Shown one piece after another: positions 10,182 through 19,500 of a DNA stretch of 64,000 nt (within the stretch, counting starts at the first letter, position 1; each line of letters starts with the position of its first letter). Origin of the DNA: Clostridia bacterium. Lineage in GTDB: Bacteria; Bacillota; Clostridia; Christensenellales; CAG-314. The notes below the pieces were generated by a model. That model saw nothing but the letters and a program-made list of their open reading frames with translations, made no database searches and was not told where the DNA came from. Where the stretch lies: assembly GCA_028703495.1 (NCBI GenBank), contig JAQVMT010000005.1, forward strand, positions 43,600 to 107,599. Direction: 5' to 3'. The position numbers were made by a program, and so were the translations under genes.

Positions 10182-10486
10182 CAAGGAAAAGGTAAAGAGT
10201 GTTTTGTTTGAAGCGATGGTATGGGAACTTAACCGATGTATATGACGACTGCAAGGAAAAGAGTGAAGGAATAAGGCCAAAAAGCCTGAGAAAGGGGGAT
10301 ATTGTGAGGCGATATTTCGTTTTTTTTAATGTTTTATGATTAAACATACGGATATGCTTGACAAACCTCATCGATTTTGGTAAAATTTTGTGCAAATAGG
10401 TGCTTATTTCGATTGTATTCCCCTTAGTTTAGGGGATTTTGCTGTCGGGATAACGGGGTACGCGCTAAAAGTATACGGAGGTTAAA

Positions 10487-10759
10487 ATGAACAAACAGGA
10501 ATTAGTTAGAATTGTAGCAGAAAAAACCGGCTTAACTCAAAAGGATATCGGATTAGTTATCGATGAAACCTTGAACGGGATAACCCAAACATTGAGCGAG
10601 GGCAATAAAATTACATTTGTCGGTTTTGGCAGTTTCGAGGTTAAGCAAAGACAGGCGCATATGGGCGTTAATCCTTCCACGAAGGAAAAGATTCATATCG
10701 AAGCTAGCAATGTTCCTACTTTCAAGGCGGGCAAACTGCTTAAAAAGGCAGTTAACTGA
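10487..10759 (+). CDS. hup: HU family DNA-binding protein
   Basis: MNKQELVRIVAEKTGLTQKD, FVGFGSFEVKQRQA, NPSTKEKI; SD cggagg. Confidence 0.97.
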   Translation: MNKQELVRIVAEKTGLTQKDIGLVIDETLNGITQTLSEGNKITFVGFGSFEVKQRQAHMGVNPSTKEKIHIEASNVPTFKAGKLLKKAVN

Positions 10760-10837
10760 TTTCCGAGTGATGCTGCGACAATCCGTCGTTCGACTTTACG
10801 AGAAGGAAGTAATGAAAGTTTGAATGTTTGAATCGAT

Positions 10838-10870
10838 GACCGCAATCTTTGATTGCGGTTTATTGTTATA
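10838..10870 (+). terminator. Terminator-like hairpin after hup
   Basis: ACCGCAATC-TTT-GATTGCGGTTTATTGTT. Confidence 0.7.
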
Positions 10871-10903
10871 TCGGGAGGAATAGCTATTTAGCGGGTAAAG
10901 AAA

Positions 10904-11149
10904 ATGAGGTTGGATAAGTTTTTAAAGGTTTCCAGAATACTAAAGCGCAGGACTGTAGCAAACGAGGTTTGCTCAAGCGGCAAGGTTGAGGTGAACGGTA
11001 GAGCGGCTAAGCCCGCAACTAAGCTCAACGTGGGTGATGTCGTCTGCATTTCGTATGCGGGAGGCAAGTTGATTTTCAAGGTTTTGGACTTGAAAGAAAC
11101 GGTAAAAAAGGACGAAGCCGAAAGCTTGTACGAGGTTATAAGCGGTTAG
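10904..11149 (+). CDS. S4 RNA-binding domain protein (RqcP/YabO-like)
   Basis: MRLDKFLKVSRILKRRTVANEVCSSGKVEVNGRAAKPATKLNVGDVV; 81 aa. Confidence 0.88.
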   Translation: MRLDKFLKVSRILKRRTVANEVCSSGKVEVNGRAAKPATKLNVGDVVCISYAGGKLIFKVLDLKETVKKDEAESLYEVISG

Positions 11150-11486
11150 TAGATTGAGCAAACGTAACGCGCTTACTTGAGGCTTCGACCGAATGATATT
11201 GTACGAACGCTACGCACAGCGATTATTTTCGGGCTGTGAGTATGGTAGGTGCAACAGTGGAAATTCGAATTCGATGCTTGCGTTCAAAAGTGTGGTTTCT
11301 TGTACTTCAAAAGTGATGCGCGACAGTGTGCGGCATATGTGAATTATACGATAGTTATTCTGTTTTTTGTTAAAACCGCTTGAATTAAGTTGAAATGCAG
11401 GCGGTTTTCGTGTATAATCTTTATAATGTGCGGTTTACGGTAAACTTAGGAGGTTCTCTTTAGTTCGCGCCGTATTCGGAGGTGTT

Positions 11487-12587
11487 ATGAATTCTGCGAT
11501 AGTGGTTGCAGCCGGAAAGGCGAGCAGGTTCGGACAGGATAAAATGCTTGTGGACATTGACGGTTATCCGTTGATTTATAGGACATTGCAGGCATTTATC
11601 GGGTGCGACGCCATTCATGAAATAATTGTTGTTGTAAATACAAATAATAAGCAAAGGATTGAGGAGCTGTTTAGTGACGAGCCCAAGGTTTTTATTACGT
11701 TGGGCGGCGAGAACAGGGTAGAGTCGGTGAACGCGGGACTGCGTTTGGTAAATAGAAGGTGCGATTTTGTTGTGATTCACGACGGTGCGCGTCCTTATGT
11801 TACACAGGCTTTGCTTAAAAGGGTTCTTGATGTTGCCATAAAGAGTGGCAGCGGATGCGCAATACCCTATGTTTATCCTGTAGATACGATATATATGGAG
11901 AGCGCGGACGGGGCGAATGTCGTCGAAAGGGAAAGCCTTATGCGTGTTCAAACGCCGCAGTGTTTCGACTATCAAAAGCTTTGTATTGCATATTACAACG
12001 CAATGAGGGCGAGTTACACTGACGATAGTCAGGTTTACAGGAGCGAGTATGGCAAGCTGGACTTTGTCGAGGGAGATCCCAACAACGTTAAGGTTACCTA
12101 TCCTTCGGACGTAAAGTCTATCAGAATCGGCAACGGAGTGGATTCACACAGGCTTGTTGCGGGCAGAGATCTGATTTTAGGCGGTGTAAAGATCCCGTAC
12201 GAATTGGGCTTATTGGGACATAGCGATGCGGATGTTTTGGTTCACGCCGTAATGGATGCGATTTTGTCGGCAGTTGGCGAAAGGGACATAGGTGTTTTAT
12301 TTCCCGACACAGATCCGCAATACAAGGATATTTCGAGCTTGGCTTTGCTTAGAAAGGTAATGAAAACGGTGCAAGCAAAAGGCAGAAGCGTTAAATCGGT
12401 TTCCGCTGTAATCGTGTGTGAAAAGCCCAAGCTTAGCGAGTATATTCCGCAGATGTGCGCCTGCTTAAGTAGCGTTGTCGGGGTTCCTCTGTCTTGCGTG
12501 AGCATATCCGCAACAACTACCGAGGGAATGGGCATAATCGGCAACGGCGAGGGAATAGGCTGCATGGCGGTTTGCTTGGCGGAGTGA
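11487..12587 (+). CDS. ispDF: Bifunctional IspD/IspF (MEP cytidylyltransferase / MEcPP synthase)
   Basis: IspD: VVAAGKASRFGQDKML, VIHDGARPYV; IspF: RIGNGVDSHRL, LLGHSDADVLVHAVMDAILSA, TTTEGMGIIGNGEGIGC. Confidence 0.96.
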   Translation: MNSAIVVAAGKASRFGQDKMLVDIDGYPLIYRTLQAFIGCDAIHEIIVVVNTNNKQRIEELFSDEPKVFITLGGENRVESVNAGLRLVNRRCDFVVIHDGARPYVTQALLKRVLDVAIKSGSGCAIPYVYPVDTIYMESADGANVVERESLMRVQTPQCFDYQKLCIAYYNAMRASYTDDSQVYRSEYGKLDFVEGDPNNVKVTYPSDVKSIRIGNGVDSHRLVAGRDLILGGVKIPYELGLLGHSDADVLVHAVMDAILSAVGERDIGVLFPDTDPQYKDISSLALLRKVMKTVQAKGRSVKSVSAVIVCEKPKLSEYIPQMCACLSSVVGVPLSCVSISATTTEGMGIIGNGEGIGCMAVCLAE

Positions 12588-12764
12588 AGGCTGTATTAAT
12601 AGACTATGCAAAAGCGTGTGTTGTTGTATCGTGACGTGCTCGGTAATGCGTTATAGCGTAACCGTGTTTGTTGCGAAATTTTGAACTATTACGCTTATGT
12701 TCTTATATGAAGTTGACGAAAGGGTAAAAGAATTCGGGCGATTTTTGCTTTAAAAGGAGCTAAA

Positions 12765-15101
12765 ATGAAAAACAAGGTTTTCATTGTAATATTGGTCTTT
12801 GTGCTGGTGGCTTTGGGTGTCGGTCTGGCGGTGTATTTTACGCGCGACGGGGCGCAAGCTCACACGGTTATATTTTTGGATTACTATGATCAGGTCATTG
12901 ATACTCAAAAGGTGAGTAATGGCGGTAATGCGGTGGCTCCCGAGGTCAAGCAAATCGAGGATTTGGTTTTTTTGCGTTGGAACGGGGATTATCGCAATAT
13001 AACTTCGGATGTCACGCTAAAGGCGATATACGGACAGGTTTTTGACAGTGATAACAGCGAAAGCAGCTGGCGTTTGTCCGAATACAACAAAACCGATTAT
13101 GGTATCGTAAACGAATACTGTGCGGCGTGGAACGGCAAGGGAATCAGGTATCTCACCTTCCCTTACTTTGTGGAGAAGTACGAAAGGAATATTAATGCGG
13201 TGGGATACTACGTGATTCAAGGAGGAAAGGGAAGGAGTGCGATCCGTGTGCAAACAGAGGAGTCGCAGATTGAAAAGGTCAATATTCCGTACGGAGTGGT
13301 GGAGATATATGAAAACGCATTTTGCGGCTGCTCGGGGTTGACAGAGCTATCGTTGCCAGAAACATTGAGAGTTATCGGAAACGATGCTTTTGCCGATACT
13401 GCATTGACATCGATTATGCTACCGTCCAAGCTGGAGAGCATAGGCATCAATTTTTTGGGCTCCGGTACGAGCAAGATTGAGCTTTGTTTCGGCGATAACG
13501 GTGTTGTCAAGGAAGCCGAAAAATTCATTATTGACGGTGTTTGCCTGTATTCCAAGGACGGAAAGACGCTTATTACCTGCTATGATAAGTCGGTGACATC
13601 ATATACGCTTTTGGATGGAACGGAGACCGTTTTGGAAAGGGCTTTTTGCAATTCGGCTTTGGAAAGAGTGGATTTAAACGGAGCTTCGGAGATAGATGCC
13701 AATGCGTTCGACGGATGTAACGCGCTTATAGAGGTTACGGGGACGGAGAAGCTGACAACGATCGGCTCGAATGCCTTCTCAGATTGCGGCAAGCTGACTG
13801 TATGCGACTTGACGGCTGTTGTTTCGATCGATGAATATGCATTTATGCATACGGGCTTTGAAAAGGTGTTTATACCTATGTCCGCGATTTCAATCGGAGA
13901 AGGAGCGTTCTCCCCCGTATACGGCGGCAAATCGGCGTTGTTTTACGTTGAAGCGACCGAACGGCAGGAAGGCTGGACTTTGGATTGGAACGGCGGAGGT
14001 ACAATTCGTTACGGGTCGAGCTATGAAAGCTTCACTGAAAATCAAAAGCCGATTGTAAGCTTTTACGCCGTTTTGAATGAGCAGTCCATTCTTTTAGAGA
14101 GCTTGAAGAAGAGCTTTAGTTACGGTTCTGTCGTAGAATTTCCCACGGCAATCGAAATCAACGAATTTATGAAAGGCGATTATGCTACTGGTTTTTGGTT
14201 CTACTATGTCGACGGTGAAAAGGCGTCGGTTGTCGGTACGGTTATTGCGACCGAGGACTGTGCGTATTATATCGAGCTTACCGAGAGTGACAAAATTTTC
14301 GGCTATAAATATGATTCGGGCGGCTATTACATATCCGCCGGCGAGAATTTCTCCATGCTTAGCTCAAGTGACAGTATCGTGATTCCCGATACCTACAACG
14401 GATTTGACGTAGTAGGAATCGCCGATTATGCCTTTCAGGGCATTACTGGTTACAGCAAGCTTGTTTTGGGTAAAAACATTTCGCAAATAGGAGTATACGC
14501 CTTCGAAAATTGCGGCTTGTCCGAGATCGTGTTTAACGGTGTTATAAAGATTATCAAATCCTCGGCATTTTACGGGAATTCATTTACCTCGTTGACTATT
14601 CCCGACAGCGTAACAAGCTTGGGTATTCGAGTTTTTCAAAGCAACAAGCTATTGACTTCTGTTACATTGGGTAATGGCATTGTCAAGCTTACCAACTCCG
14701 CCTTTTTTGATTGCGTGGAGCTGAAGAGTGTTAAGCTGGGCACCTATGTAACCGAGATCGCCGACTATTGCTTCTACGGATGCGTAAAGCTGGTTACGTT
14801 GACCAATGACGTAGCTTTATTAAAGGTTGGAAGCAACGCCTTCGAGGGCTGTACGTTGTTTGAACGCCTTTCGAGTATATCGAAGCTGACCTCGATAGGA
14901 GAGAAAGCTTTTTATGGCTGTACTTCTTTGGGCATTGTGAGTTTGAGTATGCAAACGTTGAGTAAAATAGGAACAGAAGTCTTTGCAAAGGGCGTTACCG
15001 TAATTGTGGACTTTTCCGAGAAGAATACTCCCTCGGGTTGGACACGCAAATGGGAAGGCGGTGCAAAGGTCATATACGAAGAGGATGTCGAACCGGAGTA
15101 A
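12765..15101 (+). CDS. Secreted/membrane-anchored BspA-type leucine-rich repeat protein with one InlB-type (Flg_new-like) repeat
   Basis: N-terminal TM; HTVIFLDYYDQVIDTQKV...; many LRR_5-type units (IGNDAFADTALTSIMLPSKLESIG, etc.). Confidence 0.88.
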   Translation: MKNKVFIVILVFVLVALGVGLAVYFTRDGAQAHTVIFLDYYDQVIDTQKVSNGGNAVAPEVKQIEDLVFLRWNGDYRNITSDVTLKAIYGQVFDSDNSESSWRLSEYNKTDYGIVNEYCAAWNGKGIRYLTFPYFVEKYERNINAVGYYVIQGGKGRSAIRVQTEESQIEKVNIPYGVVEIYENAFCGCSGLTELSLPETLRVIGNDAFADTALTSIMLPSKLESIGINFLGSGTSKIELCFGDNGVVKEAEKFIIDGVCLYSKDGKTLITCYDKSVTSYTLLDGTETVLERAFCNSALERVDLNGASEIDANAFDGCNALIEVTGTEKLTTIGSNAFSDCGKLTVCDLTAVVSIDEYAFMHTGFEKVFIPMSAISIGEGAFSPVYGGKSALFYVEATERQEGWTLDWNGGGTIRYGSSYESFTENQKPIVSFYAVLNEQSILLESLKKSFSYGSVVEFPTAIEINEFMKGDYATGFWFYYVDGEKASVVGTVIATEDCAYYIELTESDKIFGYKYDSGGYYISAGENFSMLSSSDSIVIPDTYNGFDVVGIADYAFQGITGYSKLVLGKNISQIGVYAFENCGLSEIVFNGVIKIIKSSAFYGNSFTSLTIPDSVTSLGIRVFQSNKLLTSVTLGNGIVKLTNSAFFDCVELKSVKLGTYVTEIADYCFYGCVKLVTLTNDVALLKVGSNAFEGCTLFERLSSISKLTSIGEKAFYGCTSLGIVSLSMQTLSKIGTEVFAKGVTVIVDFSEKNTPSGWTRKWEGGAKVIYEEDVEPE

Positions 15102-15105
15102 GAAG

Positions 15106-15212
15106 TCACATACGTATATGTACGCTGCGGTTGCACTCAAGCCTCGGCAGTAAGAACCTGCACCAGCCTATCCTTTCAAGGAGTTTTTGTGACGGAGGTC
15201 AAGTTTATAAAA
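15106..15212 (+). promoter_or_regulatory. Candidate structured 5' leader, copy A of a two-copy element
   Basis: GTCACA...TGTGAC closing stem directly before GGAGGTC SD; ~90 nt homologous to 34035-34146. Confidence 0.6.
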
Positions 15213-16247
15213 ATGAAAGACGACGAAAAGAACGTCGATAGGATTCCGAAAGGGGAATTTCAAGAGGACGGCGAAGTGGATTTGTGCGAAATCAAGTGTG
15301 CTTCCGACGGCTTTGGTTTTTTATTGCTGGAAAACGGGACGTACGGCGTTATGCAGGATTCAGACGACGAGGTCGCGGAAATACCCGCCATACACGAGGG
15401 CATCGCCGTAACTGCCATACTTAAAAACGGCTTTGCCAACAAAAGTAAGCTTCTTAAGGTCATCGTTCCATCGAGCGTTCGAACCATATACAGAGGAGCA
15501 TTTGCCAATTGCTCGGCATTAAGAGAGGTGGAGCTTCACGAAAGGCTGGTTGAGCTGCAGGCAGGTGCATTTTACGCCTGCGAAAGCCTAATGAAAATGG
15601 TTTTTCCGCGTAGTTTGACCGTTGTCGGTGCAAGTGCCTTTTACGGCTGTAAGAGCCTTAAACGGGCGAATTTCGGGTGGTTGAGCAAGCTTAAATATAT
15701 CGGGGACGAGGCATTTGCCAAGTCAGGGTTGGAGTATTTCTGTGTGCCTGTGGACGTGGCATATTTGGGCGCGAGGGCGTTCTTTGGGTGCAAGGATCTG
15801 ACCAACGTCGTTTTCAATGAATACAGCCCGCTAAGGAATATAGAGTGTGAAACCTTTGCCGAATGCTCGGCGCTGTTGGAAGTAATAATTCCCAAGGGAA
15901 TCGAGACACTCAAGAGGGGCGCGTTTGATAACTGCATCCAATTGGATAATTTGGAGTTTGACAAGGGAAGCCGTTTGTCGCGTGTGGAAAGTAAAGCCGT
16001 ATACAACTGTAAGAAGCTGACCGAGCTGGTTTTAGGTGAAAGGATCAAGGAGTTGGAAACCGATGCCATTCACGGCTGCGGCGAGTTGGTGAGGATTACC
16101 ATCAACGCAGCCGAGCCGCCTAAGCTTGCGGAAAAGGCGATATCCGACAATTATGCGTATATGCGGGTATTGGTCGGCAGAAAGAGTTACACGAGCTACA
16201 CAAAGAATCCGCAGTACAAAGCCCTGAAAATAATGCGCAAAGGATAA
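15213..16247 (+). CDS. BspA-type leucine-rich repeat protein
   Basis: LRR_5-type repeats (GAFANCSALREVELHERLVELQAGAFYACESL); start taken at ATG 15213 downstream of GGAGGT. Confidence 0.88.
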   Translation: MKDDEKNVDRIPKGEFQEDGEVDLCEIKCASDGFGFLLLENGTYGVMQDSDDEVAEIPAIHEGIAVTAILKNGFANKSKLLKVIVPSSVRTIYRGAFANCSALREVELHERLVELQAGAFYACESLMKMVFPRSLTVVGASAFYGCKSLKRANFGWLSKLKYIGDEAFAKSGLEYFCVPVDVAYLGARAFFGCKDLTNVVFNEYSPLRNIECETFAECSALLEVIIPKGIETLKRGAFDNCIQLDNLEFDKGSRLSRVESKAVYNCKKLTELVLGERIKELETDAIHGCGELVRITINAAEPPKLAEKAISDNYAYMRVLVGRKSYTSYTKNPQYKALKIMRKG

Positions 16248-16352
16248 ACTATGATACTTATGAAGCTTATTGCCGAATCATTTATCTACACGCCTGCATT
16301 GGGATCGGATAGAAGAATTCGGTAAAATGTGCCGTAAACATCGGAGGAAAAA

Positions 16353-18302
16353 ATGGAGAACAACCAAGCCCAAATGAAGCTAAACTACAAAAAGACGATA
16401 TACGTCGGATTTGCTTTCTTTCTCATATGCGCGTTTTGGCAGGCATACGAGGCGTTGGTGCCGATTATGCTCATCAACAAGTTCGGATTGAATCAAACTT
16501 GGTCGGGTGTGATTATGGCTTTGGACAACATACTTGCCTTATTTATGTTGCCGTTATTTGGAGCTTTGTCCGACAAGACGAGGACGAAGCTCGGCAAGAG
16601 AACGCCATACATACTTATCGGAACGCTTTGCTCGGTGGTGTTATTTGTCGGATTGAGCTTTGTGGACTATGCCCAGCTGAAAAACAACCTCAATTATTCG
16701 GGAGTGGAGGTCGGAACGCAAGCCGAGGCGCAGTTGCTATATGACAGCAATCCCACTATTTCCATATCCGATGCAGGCGAGGACGATGCTTTTTTCGACA
16801 GATTGTTTTCCTCCAAAACGCGGAAGGAGCTGAATGACTGGTTGACCGATGAGGGTAGAATAGCAAATCAAACGGAGAAATACCAAAGTAATATGAAAGC
16901 CTTCCTAAACGGAGAATCCGCTGTCAATCCGTTGATGTTTTACGGAGTTTTTGACATAACGGCAACGATTGGAGAGTGGCAGGAGTACTACAACGTCAAG
17001 AACGAGCTGACAGCTTTGGCAAAAGGCGGTGATGCGGATGCTGCAACAGCCTATTTAAATGGGCTGGATGCAACGGTATACGGCTTTTTTACGGCAACGG
17101 ACGAGGCGAGCTATGTAAAAATTCCGATGAAAATTCCCTCCAAGAGCTTGGCGGGAGCGGAGCTGAATGACGAGCAGAAGGCGTTGTCGGCAACTACCGA
17201 AAGTATATCTGCAGTCGGAGCAAGTGCATCCCTTAACACCGCATATTCGGAGTTTATCGCAACCGCAAGAAGCGGTTACGCTTGGGAAAGGACTGTCGCA
17301 AACCCCTATTTAATCGTGATATTTATTGTAATACTACTATTTGTGCTGATTGCGATGGCGACGTTTCGTTCTCCCGCAGTCGCGTTAATGCCCGATGTAA
17401 CGCTTAAACCCCTAAGGAGCAAGGCAAATGCCGTGATCAATCTTATGGGAACGGCAGGCGGCTTAATTGTATTGGCTTTGGGAATTGCTTTTGCCACGAC
17501 GAGTGCAGAAAATGCACTTATGAATTATGTTCCGTATATTGCCTGCGTGGGTGGCATTATGCTTATCGCGCTTGCGATATTTATGTGGAAGGTCAAAGAA
17601 CCCAAGCTTGTTACGCATATGCAGTCAGAGGCGAAGCAATTCGGGATAGATGAGCAAACCAGCGACGAAACCTCTAACGGGACTGCGACAAAGCTGACCA
17701 AGCCTCAAAGAAGATCGTTGTTGTTTTTGTTGGCATCGGTCGCACTTTGGTTTTTTGCGTTCAACGCAATCACAACCAAATATTCGGTTTACGCAACCAA
17801 TATTTTGGATAAGGATTACAATTTATCGCTGTTAATCGCGCAGGGAGCAGCAATTGCCGCATATTTGCCCGTAGGTATGGTCGCAACCAAATGGGGCAGA
17901 AAAAAGACGATTTTGGGCGGTGTTTTGATGTTGACGGCGGCTTTTGTTATAGGCTCGTTTTTCACTGCGGAAACTAGCGACCTCGTCGTTTACCTATCGT
18001 TTATACTAGCCGGAATCGCTTGGGCTACAATAAACGTCAACTCCTTCCCGATGGTTGTGGAAATGAGTACGGGCGCCAACGTCGGAAAATACACAGGTTA
18101 TTACTACACGGCTAGTATGGCGGCGCAAATCGTCACGCCGATTTTAAGCGGTATTATTATGGACACTGCGCTTGGAATGAAAATACTGTTCCCTTATGGT
18201 GCGTTTTTTGCGGCAATCGCATTCGTTACGATGCTGTTCGTAAAGCACGGCGACAGCGAGAAGCTATCTGCAAAGGTCAAAACCAACGCCGCCAAGGAGT
18301 AA
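16353..18302 (+). CDS. MFS transporter (SLC45/GPH-like) with ~200-aa insertion between TM3 and TM4
   Basis: LFGALSDKTRTKLGKRTPYILIG; TFRSPAVALMPDVTLKPLRSKANAVINLMG; multiple TM segments. Confidence 0.88.
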   Translation: MENNQAQMKLNYKKTIYVGFAFFLICAFWQAYEALVPIMLINKFGLNQTWSGVIMALDNILALFMLPLFGALSDKTRTKLGKRTPYILIGTLCSVVLFVGLSFVDYAQLKNNLNYSGVEVGTQAEAQLLYDSNPTISISDAGEDDAFFDRLFSSKTRKELNDWLTDEGRIANQTEKYQSNMKAFLNGESAVNPLMFYGVFDITATIGEWQEYYNVKNELTALAKGGDADAATAYLNGLDATVYGFFTATDEASYVKIPMKIPSKSLAGAELNDEQKALSATTESISAVGASASLNTAYSEFIATARSGYAWERTVANPYLIVIFIVILLFVLIAMATFRSPAVALMPDVTLKPLRSKANAVINLMGTAGGLIVLALGIAFATTSAENALMNYVPYIACVGGIMLIALAIFMWKVKEPKLVTHMQSEAKQFGIDEQTSDETSNGTATKLTKPQRRSLLFLLASVALWFFAFNAITTKYSVYATNILDKDYNLSLLIAQGAAIAAYLPVGMVATKWGRKKTILGGVLMLTAAFVIGSFFTAETSDLVVYLSFILAGIAWATINVNSFPMVVEMSTGANVGKYTGYYYTASMAAQIVTPILSGIIMDTALGMKILFPYGAFFAAIAFVTMLFVKHGDSEKLSAKVKTNAAKE

Positions 18303-18570
18303 TTGCACCAGCGCGCTTGTCGTGCTTTACTGGTTAGTTTATGTATTGCGACAGCGAAAAGCTCTCTGCTAAGGTCAAAACCAACGCCGCCAATGAAAAA
18401 TTGGTCTTTCGCACTGTTCGTGTGGACTGGGTGCGGTGGCGGCGAATAGATTTAGGCTAAGTTCAATGACAACGTTGCCAAGTAGTAATGAAACTTACTT
18501 GTGTAGTGACTAAGCGCGGTGACGGCGAATAGATTTAGGCTAAGTTCAAAGCCAATGTTGCCAAGAGATA
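18249..18570 (+). repeat. Tandem decaying copies of the MFS gene 3' end
   Basis: CDS copy 18249-18302; copies ~18348-18396, ~18435-18488, ~18517-18570 (GGCGACAGCGAGAAGCT..GCAAAGGTCAAAACCAACGCCGCCAAG). Confidence 0.8.
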
Positions 18571-18697
18571 GTTCATCGGTTTAGCCGTTCAAAGGGCTAT
18601 CTCGTTGCGTTTTTCGAAATGAAGCGATTTGCTTGACTTGGCAAAGCTTTGGCGTTATAATTATGAGGTAAATATTTCAAAACAGGAGGATTTAACA

Positions 18698-19057
18698 ATG
18701 AAAAAGTTTTCTAAGGTTCTTGTCGCACTGATTGCGGCGATGATGTTGCTCTCGTTGGTTGCTTGCGGTCCCTCGGGTGAGTATAAGCTTGTATCGGTGA
18801 GCTATGGCTCAACGACGATTTCAAGTGAGTCGATTACGGGATCGGTCAAGATTAATTCCGATAAAACCTATACGATGACCTATACGTTTTCTTTATTAGG
18901 ATCAAATATCTCGGATACTAGTGTCGGAACGTGGGAGAAGGTAGACGGCAATATAGTATTTACTAATGAAGACGGAACTGCTGTTACCGCGACCTTGGAG
19001 AAGGGCGTTTTAACCATTTCTAATGGCGGAACATCAATGGTTTTTGAAAAGTTATAA
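18698..19057 (+). CDS. Small lipoprotein with lipocalin-like/DUF-type beta domain
   Basis: MKKFSKVLVALIAAMMLLSLVACGPSGEYKL lipobox; start ATG 18698 after AGGAGG. Confidence 0.75.
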   Translation: MKKFSKVLVALIAAMMLLSLVACGPSGEYKLVSVSYGSTTISSESITGSVKINSDKTYTMTYTFSLLGSNISDTSVGTWEKVDGNIVFTNEDGTAVTATLEKGVLTISNGGTSMVFEKL

Positions 19058-19130
19058 TACATTCTGCCGTTTTCAATCGGATTAATAGTTTAACTCGGTT
19101 GCTTTTTGCGGATAGCGAGTGCTAAAAAAG

Positions 19131-19157
19131 AAGTTGCGAAGATCGCAACTTTTTTTG
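19131..19157 (+). terminator. Intrinsic terminator
   Basis: AAGTTGCGA-AGA-TCGCAACTTTTTTTG. Confidence 0.85.
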
Positions 19158-19234
19158 ACAAAAAAGAAAATGCGCACATAGCATTGGCATGGTGCGCCGC
19201 AAGAAGCAAGACTAGGAACTCTGTTAATGTTGGG

Positions 19235-19450
19235 TTACAATCCGTTAGCGGTGAAGAACGCATTTGAAATACTACTCGTACCCGACGAACAGTTCTGCGT
19301 ATTGCAGCAGACGATTTTCGGGTTGCAACAAAGTCCGAAAGCCATTATTGCCAGAGCCACAATAATCGCGATATTGAGTGAAAGCTTATTGTCCTTGTCT
19401 AGAACAGCGTATAATAAGAATAAGTAAAGCAAATTGTTGGTAAGGCTCAT
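19235..19450 (-). CDS. Small Cys-rich single-TM protein (71 aa)
   Basis: AGGAGGG SD 7 nt upstream of ATG (minus strand); MSLTNNLLYLFLLYAVLDKDNKLSLNIAIIVALAIMAFGLCCNPKIVCCNTQNC. Confidence 0.55.
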   Translation of the reverse strand: MSLTNNLLYLFLLYAVLDKDNKLSLNIAIIVALAIMAFGLCCNPKIVCCNTQNCSSGTSSISNAFFTANGL

Positions 19451-19500
19451 AATTAACCCTCCTGTCAATATAGGATATGCGCGATTTGCTCGGTTTGTGC

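Noticed and set aside
15189-15212. GTG start giving MTEVKFIK (and MTEVMCIN at 34123) as genuine N-termini
   Set aside because: These codons lie inside the duplicated leader and overlap the SD GGAGGT; ATG starts at 15213 and 34147 are better placed.
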